In this document: positions 35,946 to 45,401 of the stretch, piece after piece | How positions within the stretch are numbered: position 1 is the stretch's first letter | Layout of the letters: every line of letters starts with the position of its first letter | Source of the DNA: Rhizobium ecuadorense | GTDB taxonomy: Bacteria > Pseudomonadota > Alphaproteobacteria > Rhizobiales > Rhizobiaceae | Direction of reading: 5' to 3' | Assembly (NCBI RefSeq): GCF_001187535.1 | Contig: NZ_LFIO01001733.1 | Coordinates: forward strand, 62,001-126,000 | DNA length: 64,000 bases | Made by a program: the position numbers and the translations under genes | Notes under the pieces: generated by a model | What the model was told of the DNA's origin: nothing | The model's database searches: none | Seen by the model: the letters and a program-made list of their open reading frames with translations, nothing else

Positions 35946-36067
35946 AGAGGTTCTCCAAATGTGGGTCTATTTCAATGGCGGCGCCTGGCGAAGCTGCGCC
36001 GGTCAGCCGGTGCGACCTACTCGGTACACCGGCTGCCAATTGCTGCCGAGGGAGCTTTGCCGCTTAA

Positions 36068-36910
36068 TCAATCAAGGGATGTTTTGATCCACTTCTGCGC
36101 CAGCTTGTTGATCGTGCCGTCGGCTTCCGCCGCTTCGATCGCCGCGTCGAACATCGACTTCAACACCGTATCGTCCTTACGGATGCCTGCCGCGATCCCC
36201 TGTCCAAAGACTCCGCCTTTGAAGGTCGGGCCGGCGATCTTGTAGTCTTTGAAGTCGTCCTTGCCGAGCGTTGCAGTCAACGAGGTTTTCTGGGCAACGA
36301 CGGCGTCGATTCGACCGGCCTGGAGGTCCAGATCATGCTGCTCGACGGTCTTGTATTCTCTTGGATCGACAACACCCTTGAAATAGGTGTCGAGAAAGGC
36401 TGCGTTCGCCGTCGATACCTGGGCGCCCACGGCCTTGCCTTTGAGGGCGTCCCGAAGCGGCTGCAATTCCTGCTCGACCTTCGCCTTATCAGCGGCGAGG
36501 TCAACCGTCGTCCCCGTCCCCGGCAGATCGGCGAGAGGGCCGGTTTTCTCGACCATGAAGGCGGCGGCGGTCGGGGCATAGGGCTTGCTGAAGGAGATGA
36601 CCGCAAGGCGCTTTTCGGTCACGATCATCGAGGCCATGATGGCATCGAACTTCTTGGCATTGAGCGATGGAATGAGCCCGTCCCAGTCTTGGGCGACGAT
36701 GGTGCATTTCACCTTCATGCGGGCGCAAAGGTCATTGGCGAGATCGATCTCGAACCCGGCGAGCTTGCCGTCGGGACCGGTAAAATTCCAGGGCTCGTAT
36801 GCGCCCTCGGTCGCAATGGTGATTTCGGTTGGCTTCGTCTGCGCAGCGGCAGCGCCGACCGAGATGACGCCGATGAGGGCGGACGTCAGCAAAAGTTTTG
36901 ATACTCGCAT
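36068..36910 (-). CDS. Amino-acid ABC transporter substrate-binding protein
   Basis: 280-aa periplasmic protein of the SBP_bac_3 family (LAO/HisJ-like). Signal peptide MRVSKLLLTSALIGVISVGA (cleavage near AAA-QT), then ITIATEGAYEPWNFTGPDG (substrate pocket start), AQDWDGLIPSLNAKKFD and FGQGIAAGIRKDD. It probably serves the permeases at 38942-40365 and ATPase at 40378, though it is on the opposite strand. Relatives bind lysine, arginine, ornithine or guanidino compounds. Confidence 0.88.
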   Translation of the reverse strand: MRVSKLLLTSALIGVISVGAAAAQTKPTEITIATEGAYEPWNFTGPDGKLAGFEIDLANDLCARMKVKCTIVAQDWDGLIPSLNAKKFDAIMASMIVTEKRLAVISFSKPYAPTAAAFMVEKTGPLADLPGTGTTVDLAADKAKVEQELQPLRDALKGKAVGAQVSTANAAFLDTYFKGVVDPREYKTVEQHDLDLQAGRIDAVVAQKTSLTATLGKDDFKDYKIAGPTFKGGVFGQGIAAGIRKDDTVLKSMFDAAIEAAEADGTINKLAQKWIKTSLD

Positions 36911-36985
36911 GTCTTATTCCCCTTTTTTGGTGCGCCCTGCCCTTTTCCCGAGCAAGGCGGTTGCAGACTCCGCGACGTCCATTTG

Positions 36986-38032
36986 CTAGGACGCGCGAAC
37001 CTTGATTGCCTCGGCCGCAAGGCAGAGGAGTTCGAACAAAACCTGAGCGGCAATTTGCGCCGTATTCGACGTCGGGTCGTATTGCGGAGCGATCTCGACA
37101 ACGTCGCCGCCGACAATGTTCAAGCCGATAAGACCACGCAGAATGCCTAGCGCCTGGGCCGAGGTCAGGCCGCCGACTTCGGGCGTTCCTGTGCCTGGCG
37201 CAAATGCGGGATCGAGAGAATCGACGTCGAAGCTGACATAGGTCGGTCCCGTTCCGACGATCTCTCTCGCCTTGGCGATGACGGCGCTGATGCCGAGATC
37301 GCCGACCTCTTCCGCATGAATGACGGTCATGCCGGACGCGTACGAGAATTCCCACAGATATTCGGAATTGCCGCGAATTCCGATCTGGATCGTCCGCCTG
37401 GGATCAAGCACACCGTCCAGAACCGCCTGGCGAAAGGGTCCGCCATGGTGGAATTTGCATCCTTCGAACGAACCGCCCGTGTCGCAATGGGCGTCGATGT
37501 GGATCATCCCCACAGGACGATCCCTGCCAACGGCCCTGAGGATGGGAAGGCCGACCGAGTGGTCGCCGCCGACGGCCAAGGGCACGACCCCCGCCCTTAT
37601 CAAGTCGCCGACAAATTCCTCGATATCGTCATGGGATGCGGCAAGATCGAAGCGGCTTTTGAACGGGACATCGCCGACATCAGCGACACGTGCATGGGCA
37701 GTCGGGACGGTCCGCAAGACATGATCGTAAGGGCCAACCCGGTCGACATTGCGTACGGCTCGTGGCCCGAACCGCGCACCAGATCGGTTTGTCACCCCGA
37801 GATCCATCGGAATACCGAAAAGCGCGATATCCACATCAGCAAAATTGGGGGCAGCGTCCGGACAATACGGGGCCTTCAGCAATGTCGGGACGCCGCAGTA
37901 AGGCGCCTGGCGACGATCGCCCTCGCCGAAGACCAGGTCGGCCACCTTGCGAAACTCCGGATCGAACATCTCCCCGCCTGAAGCGTTCGAAAAGCGCTCT
38001 CGCAGCTCGTCCAGACTGAGAATCTCCGGCAT
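36986..38032 (-). CDS. Agmatinase/guanidinobutyrase-type ureohydrolase
   Basis: 348-aa Mn-dependent ureohydrolase that would release urea from a guanidino compound. The full ligand set is present: GGDHSVGLP, HIDAHCDTG and SFDVDSLDP. It starts MPEILSLDELRE at ATG 38032, directly after a strong ggaggtcc site. Agmatine or 4-guanidinobutyrate are the likeliest substrates; the neighbouring aminotransferase and SSADH favour guanidinobutyrate to GABA. It is divergent from the GntR gene, with a candidate operator between. Confidence 0.85.
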   Translation of the reverse strand: MPEILSLDELRERFSNASGGEMFDPEFRKVADLVFGEGDRRQAPYCGVPTLLKAPYCPDAAPNFADVDIALFGIPMDLGVTNRSGARFGPRAVRNVDRVGPYDHVLRTVPTAHARVADVGDVPFKSRFDLAASHDDIEEFVGDLIRAGVVPLAVGGDHSVGLPILRAVGRDRPVGMIHIDAHCDTGGSFEGCKFHHGGPFRQAVLDGVLDPRRTIQIGIRGNSEYLWEFSYASGMTVIHAEEVGDLGISAVIAKAREIVGTGPTYVSFDVDSLDPAFAPGTGTPEVGGLTSAQALGILRGLIGLNIVGGDVVEIAPQYDPTSNTAQIAAQVLFELLCLAAEAIKVRAS

Positions 38033-38110
38033 TGGACCTCCAGATGTTGAGACCAGATCGCGGGTGGCTTTTGAAAGCCGGCGAAAAGACGATTGATTGT
38101 TGTAGCCAAG

Positions 38111-38124
38111 ATTGTATACATAAT
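38111..38124. promoter_or_regulatory. Candidate GntR operator
   Basis: attgtatacataat, a near-palindrome centred on GTATAC, the usual core for FadR-type GntR regulators. It lies in the 150-base divergent region between the ureohydrolase and the GntR gene. The match is by eye. Confidence 0.5.
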
Positions 38125-38183
38125 CGTATTCCGCTTGATCGAGCAAGAGGGAAAAAGTTATGGTGTCGTTCACCGAGGGGTGA

Positions 38184-38909
38184 ATGGACCAGAGACGGAA
38201 GGGGAATCGATTGGCACCGACAAAAACGGAACAGCGGGGATCACTGCGTGAGAGCACCTATTCGCAATTGAAGGACCTGATCCTCACCGGCCAACTTCGC
38301 CCCTCCGAGCGGCTTTCGGAAGTGACGCTCGCCAAGCGCTTCGGCGTCAGCCGAACACCGCTGCGTGAAGCGCTGATGAAGCTGGAAGAAGAAGGGCTTA
38401 TCGTCGGTCAGCGGAATTTCGGTTATACGGTGACCGATCTCGACGTCACCAAGTTCTGCAATCTGCTGGTCGTTCGCGAAGCGCTCGACGTTTGCGCGGC
38501 GCAACTCGCCTGCGAGGTGGCGAGCGAAGAAGACCTCGACCGGCTCCGAGACGTCATCGCCCAGATGGTTGAACTGAAGGATACGACGAACAAGACGCCG
38601 TCTGACGCGGCCCGCAACCTGGATCTTGGACTATACATCCATCGGGTCATCGTGGAATCGACCCGAAACGAGGCCCTCGTGAGGGTGACGGATCAAGTTT
38701 ATCAGCAGCTTCGCCTGGCTCTTTGGCTCGAAGTTCTCTGGGTGGACCTGGAGCACACGGATCTCGACGAACACCGGGCGATCGCAGACGCCATCTGTGC
38801 ACGCGACCGGGAGGCGGCGGCCGCCGCAGCAAGAGCGCATGTGCAAAGCTCGCTCAAAAACATGTCGAAGCTCCAGCGCATCTGGGCGCATCGGCGCGCA
38901 GCCGACTGA
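38184..38909 (+). CDS. GntR-family (FCD domain) transcriptional regulator
   Basis: 241-aa regulator: N-terminal winged helix (RESTYSQLKDLILTGQLRPS, LAKRFGVSRTPLREALMKLE, about residues 25-85) and an all-helical FCD effector domain (HRVIVESTRNEAL with metal-binding His). It is divergent from the ureohydrolase and upstream of the permease genes by 32 bases, so it probably controls both arms. The start is ATG 38184; a TTG at 38211 is an alternative. Confidence 0.88.
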   Translation: MDQRRKGNRLAPTKTEQRGSLRESTYSQLKDLILTGQLRPSERLSEVTLAKRFGVSRTPLREALMKLEEEGLIVGQRNFGYTVTDLDVTKFCNLLVVREALDVCAAQLACEVASEEDLDRLRDVIAQMVELKDTTNKTPSDAARNLDLGLYIHRVIVESTRNEALVRVTDQVYQQLRLALWLEVLWVDLEHTDLDEHRAIADAICARDREAAAAAARAHVQSSLKNMSKLQRIWAHRRAAD

Positions 38910-38941
38910 CGCAACTCCGATCTTTCACCAAGAGGCCCCGC

Positions 38942-39667
38942 ATGGCACCTATCGACAGTTACCTGGCTCTCGTCGGCTTCGGGCAGACGGGGTGGGGTTG
39001 GCTCCTTCTCACTGCAGCCGCCATGACAATCGGCGTATCCGTCTGCGGTTTTCTGGCCGGAACGGTGATCGGTACGATGATCACCTTCATGCAATTGTCC
39101 CGCCATATGGCCATTCGCTGGCTTGCGGACTGTTACACCACCGTTCTGCGCGGCGTTCCGGACCTTCTGGTCATCTATCTTTTCTATTTCGGCGGCAGCG
39201 CATTCCTGGGATCCGTCGGCGGGCTGTTCGGCTATCAAGGGTTCATCGGAATGCCGGCGTTTCTAACCGGAACCCTGGCGCTCGGCGTGGTGTCGGCGGC
39301 CTATCAGGCTGAGGTATTTCGCGGAGCCTACAGATCGGTTGCACGCGGCGAAATCGAAGCCGCCAGCGCCGTCGGCATGCGGCCATGGCCGAAATTCAGG
39401 CGCATCGTCGCCCCGCTCGTCCTGCGTTACGCTATTCCGGGTCTCGGAAACACCTGGCAACTGGTGCTGAAGGAATCGGCATTGGTCTCCGTCACGGGTC
39501 TCGTCGAACTCCTGCGCCAATCGCAAATTGCTGCCGGATCGACCCGTCGGCCCTTCGAGTTCTACCTGATGGCGGTTGTTCTCTATCTTGTCATCACCTG
39601 GTTCTCGTCAATCCTGTTCAGACGCATGGAAGCTCGAACCACCCAGGGCATAAGGGGGGCGTTGTAA
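38942..39667 (+). CDS. Polar amino-acid ABC transporter permease
   Basis: 241-aa inner-membrane permease of the HisM/HisQ type with five to six helices and the EAA loop (GEIEAASAVGMRPWPKFRR) that contacts the ATPase. The last base overlaps the next permease start (TAATG). It follows the GntR gene with 32 bases between and is presumably in the same transcript. Confidence 0.9.
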   Translation: MAPIDSYLALVGFGQTGWGWLLLTAAAMTIGVSVCGFLAGTVIGTMITFMQLSRHMAIRWLADCYTTVLRGVPDLLVIYLFYFGGSAFLGSVGGLFGYQGFIGMPAFLTGTLALGVVSAAYQAEVFRGAYRSVARGEIEAASAVGMRPWPKFRRIVAPLVLRYAIPGLGNTWQLVLKESALVSVTGLVELLRQSQIAAGSTRRPFEFYLMAVVLYLVITWFSSILFRRMEARTTQGIRGAL

Positions 39668-40365
39668 TGGATACGGGCTTCCTGTGGGATACGTTTCTCA
39701 CGCTTCTGAGCGGTTTGCCGCTAACCCTTGAGCTTGCCGTTACATCAATCTTGGCAGGAAGCATCCTGGCGCTTGCGATCTCGCTCCTGGCCGTCACAGG
39801 CGGCGCAGCGGGTCGAACCGTCACCAATGCTTACGTCTTCGTGTTCAGAGGGTCGCCCCTGCTCGTCCAGATGTTCCTGATCTACTATGGCCTTGGCCAA
39901 TTCCGGCATGAGCTGCAGGACCTCGGCGTCTGGGGGTTCTTTCGCGAACCCTACTGGTGCGCGGTGCTGGCGCTCACTTTGAACACCGCCGCCTATTGCA
40001 GCGAGATTTTCCGTGGCGGCCTGCGGGCCGTCTCCATTCAGGAAATCGAGGCGGCGCGCGCCTGTGGCATGTCGGGCATTCTCTTGTTCAGACGGATCAT
40101 TCTGCCGATTGCCATCAGGCATGCGCTGCCTGCTTATGGCAACGAGATCATCCTGATGATCAAAGCAACGGCACTCGCGTCTGTCATCACGATCATGGAA
40201 GTCACCGGCCTGGCTGGAAAATTGATCGCCGACAGCTTCCGCGCTTTCGAGATCTTCGTCGTCGCAGGCGCGCTCTACCTTACGATCATTTTCGTCGTCA
40301 CACGGATACTCATGATGGTCGATTTCTGGCTTTCGCCTCATACGCGTATGCGGCTGCAATCTTAA
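39667..40365 (+). CDS. Polar amino-acid ABC transporter permease, second subunit
   Basis: 232-aa partner permease of the HisM type. EAA loop QEIEAARACGMSGILLFRR near residues 120-140 and a typical C-terminal helix. It overlaps the first permease by one base, a sign of translational coupling. Together with the ATPase at 40378 it completes an uptake system. Confidence 0.9.
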   Translation: MDTGFLWDTFLTLLSGLPLTLELAVTSILAGSILALAISLLAVTGGAAGRTVTNAYVFVFRGSPLLVQMFLIYYGLGQFRHELQDLGVWGFFREPYWCAVLALTLNTAAYCSEIFRGGLRAVSIQEIEAARACGMSGILLFRRIILPIAIRHALPAYGNEIILMIKATALASVITIMEVTGLAGKLIADSFRAFEIFVVAGALYLTIIFVVTRILMMVDFWLSPHTRMRLQS

Positions 40366-40377
40366 ACGGGAGTGCGC

Positions 40378-41181
40378 ATGTCTGACAGGGGAACAGTTTT
40401 GGCCAGCGACAACAAAGACAAAAGCGCTGCCGTTTCGGTCAAGGATCTTCGCAAATGCTTTGGCCCATTGGAAGTCTTGAAGGGAGTCTCTCTCGAAGCA
40501 CATGAAGGAGAGGTAGTTTCCATTCTCGGTTCATCCGGCTCCGGAAAATCGACGATGCTCAGATGTCTCAATATGCTCGAAGTCCCCGACAGCGGAGAAA
40601 TTCGCATCGGCGGCGAGATGTATGCTCTGAAGAAAGCCGGGCATAGAACCGAGCCGGCTGACCGCAGGCAAGTCGACCGGATGCGCGAACACATCGGCAT
40701 GGTATTCCAGAGTTTCAACCTTTGGTCGCATATGACCATCCTGGAGAACGTGATCGAAGCGCCGGTACACGTGCAGAAACGCAACCGCGCGGAATGTATC
40801 GCGGAAGCTGAGGCTCTGCTCGAACGTGTCGGTATCGCGGACAAGCGAAACTTTTATCCCGCGCACCTGTCCGGCGGGCAGCAGCAACGAGCCGCGATCG
40901 CTCGCGCACTTGCACAGCGGCCGAGGGTAATGCTGTTTGACGAACCGACCTCCGCGCTTGATCCCGAACTTGTCGGCGAAGTGCTCAAGGTCATGCGTTC
41001 TCTTGCTGAGGAAGGCAGGACCATGCTTGTTGTAACCCATGAAATGGCCTTCGCGCGGGACGTGTCCAGCAAAGTGGTGTTTCTTCACAAGGGTGTCGTC
41101 GAAGAAACGGGGGCACCTGCCGAGCTTTTCACGCATCCGAAATCTGAACGATTTCGGCAGTTTCTTGCGGGGACGAGGTGA
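40378..41181 (+). CDS. Polar amino-acid ABC transporter ATP-binding protein
   Basis: 267-aa ATPase (HisP/GlnQ-like). Walker A GSSGSGKST near 46-54, signature LSGGQQQR near 164-171, Walker B VMLFDEPTSALDPE near 184-197, and the D- and H-loop (VVTHEM). The start ATG 40378 is behind acggga; a GTG at 40372 is in frame. Last gene of the regulator-permease-permease-ATPase run. Confidence 0.92.
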   Translation: MSDRGTVLASDNKDKSAAVSVKDLRKCFGPLEVLKGVSLEAHEGEVVSILGSSGSGKSTMLRCLNMLEVPDSGEIRIGGEMYALKKAGHRTEPADRRQVDRMREHIGMVFQSFNLWSHMTILENVIEAPVHVQKRNRAECIAEAEALLERVGIADKRNFYPAHLSGGQQQRAAIARALAQRPRVMLFDEPTSALDPELVGEVLKVMRSLAEEGRTMLVVTHEMAFARDVSSKVVFLHKGVVEETGAPAELFTHPKSERFRQFLAGTR

Positions 41182-41363
41182 CGTCGTTTGACCTCCGGCG
41201 CGGATCTCAGGGAGACCGGGGATTCTGACGGAGATCGTCGTTCCGCCCGCCTGTTTGATGCTTGCGGGCACGGAGCAACAGGTTCATGCTAGCCCTCAGT
41301 TTTGAGGCCCGCCGGTGCGGCCGGGATAGCCGCCACATATCGGGCTTTCGTGGGACGCGTGCG

Positions 41364-44300
41364 ATGGAGTGCGCCGGCTGCGGTTTCGATATTCAGAGCG
41401 GTTTTGCCTTCTGCCCGCGGTGCGGGGCAAGGCAGCCCCTCTCCTGCGCCGCTTGCGGCAATCCCTGTCAGCCCGATTTTGCCTTTTGCCCCAAATGCGG
41501 CGCGTCGATCTCGGGCAAAGCCCAGCCTGCGCCGAAGCCAAGCATCGAGGTGATACCGCACCAATCAGACAGCGATGCTGACCGGCGGCCGGTGACGGTG
41601 CTCTTTGCCGATCTCTGCGGCTTCACGACGCTGAGCGAGCAGATCGACCCCGAAATCATGCGGGTGCTGCAGAACGAATTGTTCGAAGAGATGACGCAGG
41701 CGGTCGAGGCTTATGGCGGCTTCGTCGACAAGTTCGTCGGCGATGCGCTGCTGGCGCTGTTCGGTGCGCCGGTTGCCCATGAGGACGATCCGGTCCGGGC
41801 GCTCAGTGCCGCGCTCGATATGATCCGTCGGGCGACCGAGGTCGGCGAGCGCTGGCAGCCCCGCGCCGGCGTGCCGTTGCGTCTGCATATCGGCATCAAT
41901 AGCGGACCTGTCGTCACCGGCGGTTTCGGCGCGGTCAGCACCAAATCCTATTCGGTCACCGGCGACACGGTGAACACCGCCCAGCGGCTGCAGTCGATGG
42001 CCGGAGAAAACGATATCCTCGTCGGGCCGCTGACCTATCGCCTCACCCGCCATGCCTTTGCCTTCGACAGTCTCGGCGCGCAGACGCTGCGCGGCAAAAG
42101 CGGAAACGTCCTAGTCCATCGGCTGGCAGGGTTGCTGGAAGCGCCGCATACGGCGCGCGGTCTCGAAAGTTTCGGCCTTCAGGCACCGATGATCGGACGG
42201 GATGCCGAGTTGTCGCGGCTGCTGACCTGCCTCGATCTCGCCTGCGGCGGCGCGGCACAACTCGTCCGCCTGATCGGCGAAGCCGGGATCGGTAAATCGC
42301 GGCTGGTCGCCGAATTCGTCGGAACCGCCGGCGACGCGGGCCGTTTCCCGGGCCTTGCCATCCGCAAAGCCACCTGCTCTCCGCTCGGCGAACAGTCCTA
42401 TGGCACGCTCGCCGCAGTCGTGCGCAGCGCTTACGGCATCGGCGAGCGGGATGATCTCGACAGGACGCGGCAACTGCTGACAACCGGATTCCGCGCTCTC
42501 GATCTCAGCCAAGAGGATGTCGAGGGGCTTCTGCCGCTCTTTCTGCATGTGCTCGGCCTCGGCGATCCCGATGGGGCGTTACGGCACATCGAGCCGGAAC
42601 AGTTGCGGCGGCAGATCTTTTATGCGGTGCGCACCGTCTTCGAGCGGCGGCTGGCGCAAGGCCCTCTGCTGCTCGTCATCGAGGATCTGCACTGGGCGGA
42701 CGCCGCCTCGCTGGAAGTGCTCCGCTTCATGATGGATCGGCTGGAACGCAGCCGGCTGATGCTGCTTACGATCTACCGGCCGACATCGCAGACCGACCCG
42801 CTGAACTCCGATCGCGTCAACGTCACCGTGCAACGTCTTGACCCGCTGTTTGCGGCCGATGGGCAGAAGCTGCTCGCTGCCTTTTTTGGCGAGGGTCATG
42901 GCAAGCTGCCGGTCGCGATGCGCAAACGCATCCTCGACCGCGCCGGCGGCAATCCGCTTTTCATCGAAGAAATCCTTCGCGGATTGATCGACATGGGCAC
43001 GCTGCACCATGACGGCCACCGCTGGCATGTCGCGGCCGACGACACCGATGTCGATATCCCGGTCAATCTGCAGGCGCTGTTGCTTGCCCGCGTCGATCGC
43101 CTGCCGCAGGAGATCAGACGCTTGGCGCAGGAGGCGGCGGTCGTCGGGCCGAAGTTCGACACCGCCCTGCTCCGCACCGTCACTTCCGACCCGGCCGCCG
43201 TCGATGCGGCGCTGGATTATCTCTGCGATGCCAATATCATCGAGGAATTGCGCGGGCCGGATGCCGGCGGGTCGCCGGGCTATCGCTTCAGCCAGACGCT
43301 GATGCACGACGTCATCTACCATAATCTGCTGCTGCAGCGGCGCATGGAGCTTCATTTCAGGATCGGCCGGGTTCTGGAACGCCAATACGGCGCGGCGCCC
43401 GACAGGGCCGAGCATCTGACGCAGCTCGGCCATCACTTCAGCCTGACCACCGAAAAGGCCAAGGGCGCCGGCTATCTGATGGCGGCGGGCGATCTGGCGC
43501 GCAAGACCTACGCCAATGACGATGCCATGCGCCTCTACCATCAGGCCCTTGCCGCCTTCGCAGACGCGCCGGAGGTAACGCCGGAGCAACTGGCGCTGAT
43601 GGAGCGTCTTGGCGATCTCTGCGGTCCCGCCGGCCGGCGCGATGCCGCCCTGAGCCATTATCAGCGGGCGCTGGCGATCCACCGCACCAAAGACGATCGG
43701 ATCGCCGCGGCAAGGATCCTGCGAAAGACCGGCCGCCTGCATCTCGACGCGGGGCGCCGCGACCAGGCGGAGACCCATTGCGCCGCGGCCGAAGCGTTGA
43801 TCGCGACGATCGATGCGCCGGTCGAACACGCGCATCTCCTGCAGGAGCGCGGCCATCTGGCCTTCCGCATGGGCGACCAGGCCGCCGCCGCGGAGTGGGC
43901 GACACAGGCGCTGCAACGCCTGCAGACGCTGCCGGTAGACGGAACAACCGAGGCCGGGCGGGAGGCCGCGCGCGCGATGGCCGAGGCGCTGAACACCAAG
44001 GGTGCGGCGCTGGCGCGGCTCGGGCGCCGCCGCGATGCCGTACAGGAAGTCGAGCGCAGTCTTTCGGTCGCCGAGAAGGCCGATCTGCAGAGTGCGGCGT
44101 GCCGCGCCTATTCCAATCTCGGCGTTCTCTACACCATCGTCGATCCAGCCAACGCCATCAAGATCTGCCGGCGCGGGCTGGAGGTCGCCACCCGGATCGG
44201 CGATCTCGGCTTCCAGGCACGCCTTCTCGCCAATCTCGCGGTGTCCTGCTGCACCTTTACCGATCGCTGCGCGGCCGAGGGTGTGCCGGCGGCGGAGAAG

Positions 44301-44609
44301 GCCGTGGAAATCGACCGGGCGCTCGATCAACGCGACCATCTGTCCGTGCCGTTGATCGTCCTCGGGCAGATTCATCAATGCCACGGGCAGCCGAAGCTAG
44401 CTCGTAAGTATTACGAGGAAGCCCTTGAGGTTGCGAAGGAAATTGACGAACCGCAACTGCTCTTTCCGTGCTATGATGGCTTGGCGACACTGAGCCTCGA
44501 ACATGACGACATGGACGAGGCGGAACGGTATTTCACGCTGGCGCAGGATGTGTGCATCCGCCACAACCTCGATCCAGGCACACTCGTCGTTTTGCCGTTT
44601 CTCGACTGA
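41364..44609 (+). CDS. Double zinc ribbon, class III nucleotide cyclase, AAA ATPase and TPR fusion
   Basis: 1081-aa signalling protein. Two zinc ribbons at the N-terminus with Cys3, 6, 17, 20 and Cys28, 31, 42, 45. A class III adenylate/guanylate cyclase domain follows: metal Asp83 (FADLCGFT) and Asp127 (FVGDALLALFG), and the VNTAQRL element near 203-209. A large AAA/NB-ARC-like ATPase follows with Walker A EAGIGKSRL (306-314) and Walker B LLLVIEDLHW near 434-443. The last 350 residues are TPR repeats. Similar architectures are common in rhizobia; ligand and cyclic nucleotide are not known. The start at 41364 begins the first zinc ribbon. Confidence 0.92.
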   Translation: MECAGCGFDIQSGFAFCPRCGARQPLSCAACGNPCQPDFAFCPKCGASISGKAQPAPKPSIEVIPHQSDSDADRRPVTVLFADLCGFTTLSEQIDPEIMRVLQNELFEEMTQAVEAYGGFVDKFVGDALLALFGAPVAHEDDPVRALSAALDMIRRATEVGERWQPRAGVPLRLHIGINSGPVVTGGFGAVSTKSYSVTGDTVNTAQRLQSMAGENDILVGPLTYRLTRHAFAFDSLGAQTLRGKSGNVLVHRLAGLLEAPHTARGLESFGLQAPMIGRDAELSRLLTCLDLACGGAAQLVRLIGEAGIGKSRLVAEFVGTAGDAGRFPGLAIRKATCSPLGEQSYGTLAAVVRSAYGIGERDDLDRTRQLLTTGFRALDLSQEDVEGLLPLFLHVLGLGDPDGALRHIEPEQLRRQIFYAVRTVFERRLAQGPLLLVIEDLHWADAASLEVLRFMMDRLERSRLMLLTIYRPTSQTDPLNSDRVNVTVQRLDPLFAADGQKLLAAFFGEGHGKLPVAMRKRILDRAGGNPLFIEEILRGLIDMGTLHHDGHRWHVAADDTDVDIPVNLQALLLARVDRLPQEIRRLAQEAAVVGPKFDTALLRTVTSDPAAVDAALDYLCDANIIEELRGPDAGGSPGYRFSQTLMHDVIYHNLLLQRRMELHFRIGRVLERQYGAAPDRAEHLTQLGHHFSLTTEKAKGAGYLMAAGDLARKTYANDDAMRLYHQALAAFADAPEVTPEQLALMERLGDLCGPAGRRDAALSHYQRALAIHRTKDDRIAAARILRKTGRLHLDAGRRDQAETHCAAAEALIATIDAPVEHAHLLQERGHLAFRMGDQAAAAEWATQALQRLQTLPVDGTTEAGREAARAMAEALNTKGAALARLGRRRDAVQEVERSLSVAEKADLQSAACRAYSNLGVLYTIVDPANAIKICRRGLEVATRIGDLGFQARLLANLAVSCCTFTDRCAAEGVPAAEKAVEIDRALDQRDHLSVPLIVLGQIHQCHGQPKLARKYYEEALEVAKEIDEPQLLFPCYDGLATLSLEHDDMDEAERYFTLAQDVCIRHNLDPGTLVVLPFLD

Positions 44610-44682
44610 CCTTCCTCATGGTGCAAACTTCTGAAGATCGGTTAGTCCAATCAAGTCAGATAGATAAAGGGAGGAACTAAAC

Positions 44683-45363
44683 ATGCAGGAGAACCACTCG
44701 GAAAGACCATTACAGCCTGGAGATCGCGCGCCGAACGTGGTGCTGGATGCGATTACCCGCCAGGGCAAGATCGCCATCGACGATTTCCGCGGCCAGAAAC
44801 CGGTGTTCGTCGGGTTGTTCCGCGGACTGCATTGCCCCTTCTGCCGCCGGCAGATCGCCGCCATGGCCGAACTCACCGATGCATTGCAGGAAAAAGGCAT
44901 CGACAGCCTGACTGTCGTGAATACCCCAATCGAGCGCGCCCGCCTCTATTTCCGCTATCATCCGCTTCCCAATCTGCTGGCGGCCTCCGACCCGGAACGG
45001 GTATCGCACAGGGCCTTCGGCCTGCCGCAGCTCCAGTTCACCGAAGCCGAGAACGACTGGCCGCATAAGGTCAGCATGAATGCGGTGATGTCGATGCGCG
45101 TCGATATGCCGGGCGAGCTTCCAGAGCCCATGAACCCAATGGCGGCGATGGAATTTCTCGACAAGGCGGATGACTATGAATTCACCGAGGACGATAAGCA
45201 GATGATCGCTACCGGCGAAGGCCAGCTTGTTGGCGAATTCCTGCTCGATCGGGACGGCGTCATCCGCTGGTGTTTCACCGAGGTCGAGGAGGCCGGCCGT
45301 CATATGTTCGGCGTTCCCGCGCCTCGGGAAGTGATGTCGGCAGCGTCGAATATGGCTGTTTGA
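44683..45363 (+). CDS. Peroxiredoxin/AhpC-TSA-like thioredoxin-fold protein
   Basis: 226-aa thioredoxin-fold protein with a CxxC at Cys51/Cys54 (GLHCPFCRRQ), which resembles AhpC/TSA-like peroxiredoxin-like proteins more than classic Prx. A strong ribosome-binding site (gggagga) precedes the ATG. Probably cytoplasmic and redox-active. It is 73 bases after the cyclase gene; a link between the two is only positional. Confidence 0.75.
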   Translation: MQENHSERPLQPGDRAPNVVLDAITRQGKIAIDDFRGQKPVFVGLFRGLHCPFCRRQIAAMAELTDALQEKGIDSLTVVNTPIERARLYFRYHPLPNLLAASDPERVSHRAFGLPQLQFTEAENDWPHKVSMNAVMSMRVDMPGELPEPMNPMAAMEFLDKADDYEFTEDDKQMIATGEGQLVGEFLLDRDGVIRWCFTEVEEAGRHMFGVPAPREVMSAASNMAV

Positions 45364-45401
45364 CGCCAGCGATCTTGCGTTCAGGGATCACTCCTCGGGA
45401 C

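Noticed and set aside
42579..44384. 601-codon minus-strand frame over the cyclase/AAA/TPR gene
   Set aside because: Antisense to a protein with clear domains; no family motif of its own.
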